5,831 nt of DNA from JBOHTO01 sp050733695 (GTDB lineage Bacteria; Gemmatimonadota; Gemmatimonadetes; Gemmatimonadales; Gemmatimonadaceae). Shown in pieces: positions 5,667 to 5,831 of this stretch. Made by a program: the position numbers and the translations under genes. Where the stretch lies: NCBI GenBank assembly GCA_050733695.1, contig JBOHTO010000189.1, positions 1 to 5,831 of the forward strand, in the 5' to 3' direction. Numbering within the stretch: the first letter of the stretch is position 1; each line of letters starts with the position of its first letter. A model generated the notes under the pieces. That model made no database searches and had not been told where the DNA came from. It saw only the letters and a list, made by a program, of their open reading frames with translations.

Positions 5667-5831
5667 ATCGCGGCGCGGGCGCCCATTCGCCCTTGAATTG
5701 TCTTCCGGCGAGGGCCGTATTCGCCGTCCGCCCAAGTGGGAGCGGACGACGTGCAGCGCCGGGTCCAGCTTCGTCCTGTGTTTGCGGGCGGCGTCGGTCG
5801 ACCCGGTGGTGGCACTATGGGAAAGACTAGT

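Larger units (their letters stand above)
5535..5831. other. Non-coding upstream region of the peptide gene; no recognised gene
   Basis: Apart from the palindrome, the ribosome binding site and the GCGACA repeats listed separately, I see no supported gene here. Both strands have open frames, which is common at this GC content. One on the - strand is open from the window edge into the peptide gene and includes a segment reading ARKHRTKLDPALHVVRSHL (about 5733-5789), which could be debris of another gene; I cannot assign it. I found no convincing -35/-10 pair. CAAATACTCT on the - strand (complement of 5580-5589) is the most AT-rich spot and a weak -10 candidate. Confidence 0.4.

Noticed and set aside
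5352..5735. A 127-residue reading of the peptide gene starting at TTG 5735.
   Set aside because: The extra N-terminal 67 residues have no family look, hide the signal peptide inside the protein, and ignore the well-placed ribosome binding site at 5539-5544.
5784..5831. A + strand start at ATG 5817 reading MGKTS, preceded in frame by glycines that together resemble a Walker A motif.
   Set aside because: Only five codons follow before the window edge, and the glycine run upstream is outside the start; the match is too short to support a gene.
1..5831. CRISPR arrays, tRNA or rRNA genes.
   Set aside because: No regularly repeated units with spacers and no tRNA or rRNA signatures were seen on either strand.

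Overview
The window is GC-rich and gene-dense. It looks like an accessory region from a soil-type bacterium, most likely Gemmatimonadota or Acidobacteriota. This placement is inferred from family content: an 820-residue duplicated ABC permease of the ADOP type without a partner ATPase, a remnant of a second ADOP permease, a carboxypeptidase-regulatory-like domain fragment of the sort found at the N-terminus of SusC/TonB-dependent receptors, and an AraC-type regulator with a receiver-like N-terminus. No database search was possible.

Left part (1-1087, + strand): the C-terminal end of an IS630-family DDE transposase enters from the window edge. It is followed by gene debris. First comes the N-terminal sixth of an ADOP permease, broken by four compensating one-base frameshifts and a stop codon. 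It is joined directly to about 65 residues of a receptor-type regulatory-like domain. This has the look of a decayed, rearranged site beside an insertion sequence.

Middle (1088-1996, + strand): an apparently intact 302-residue regulator with a C-terminal AraC-type helix-turn-helix domain. It faces the left-pointing gene block across a 52-bp convergent gap that contains a short hairpin.

Right part (2049-5534, - strand): three genes in the same direction. In transcription order they are a 60-residue secreted peptide with six cysteines spaced like an inhibitor-cystine-knot (knottin) peptide, a membrane-anchored DsbA-like thiol oxidoreductase with a CPYC active site, and the ADOP permease. A disulfide-rich exported peptide, a disulfide catalyst and a MacB-like permease make a plausible functional set, but co-transcription and joint function are inferred. 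The peptide's upstream region carries three GCGACA hexamers at exact 20-bp spacing and an 18-bp perfect palindrome just before the ribosome binding site. A perfect 11-bp inverted repeat separates the peptide gene from the oxidoreductase gene.

The most interesting item is the knottin-like peptide and its pairing with the DsbA-like gene.
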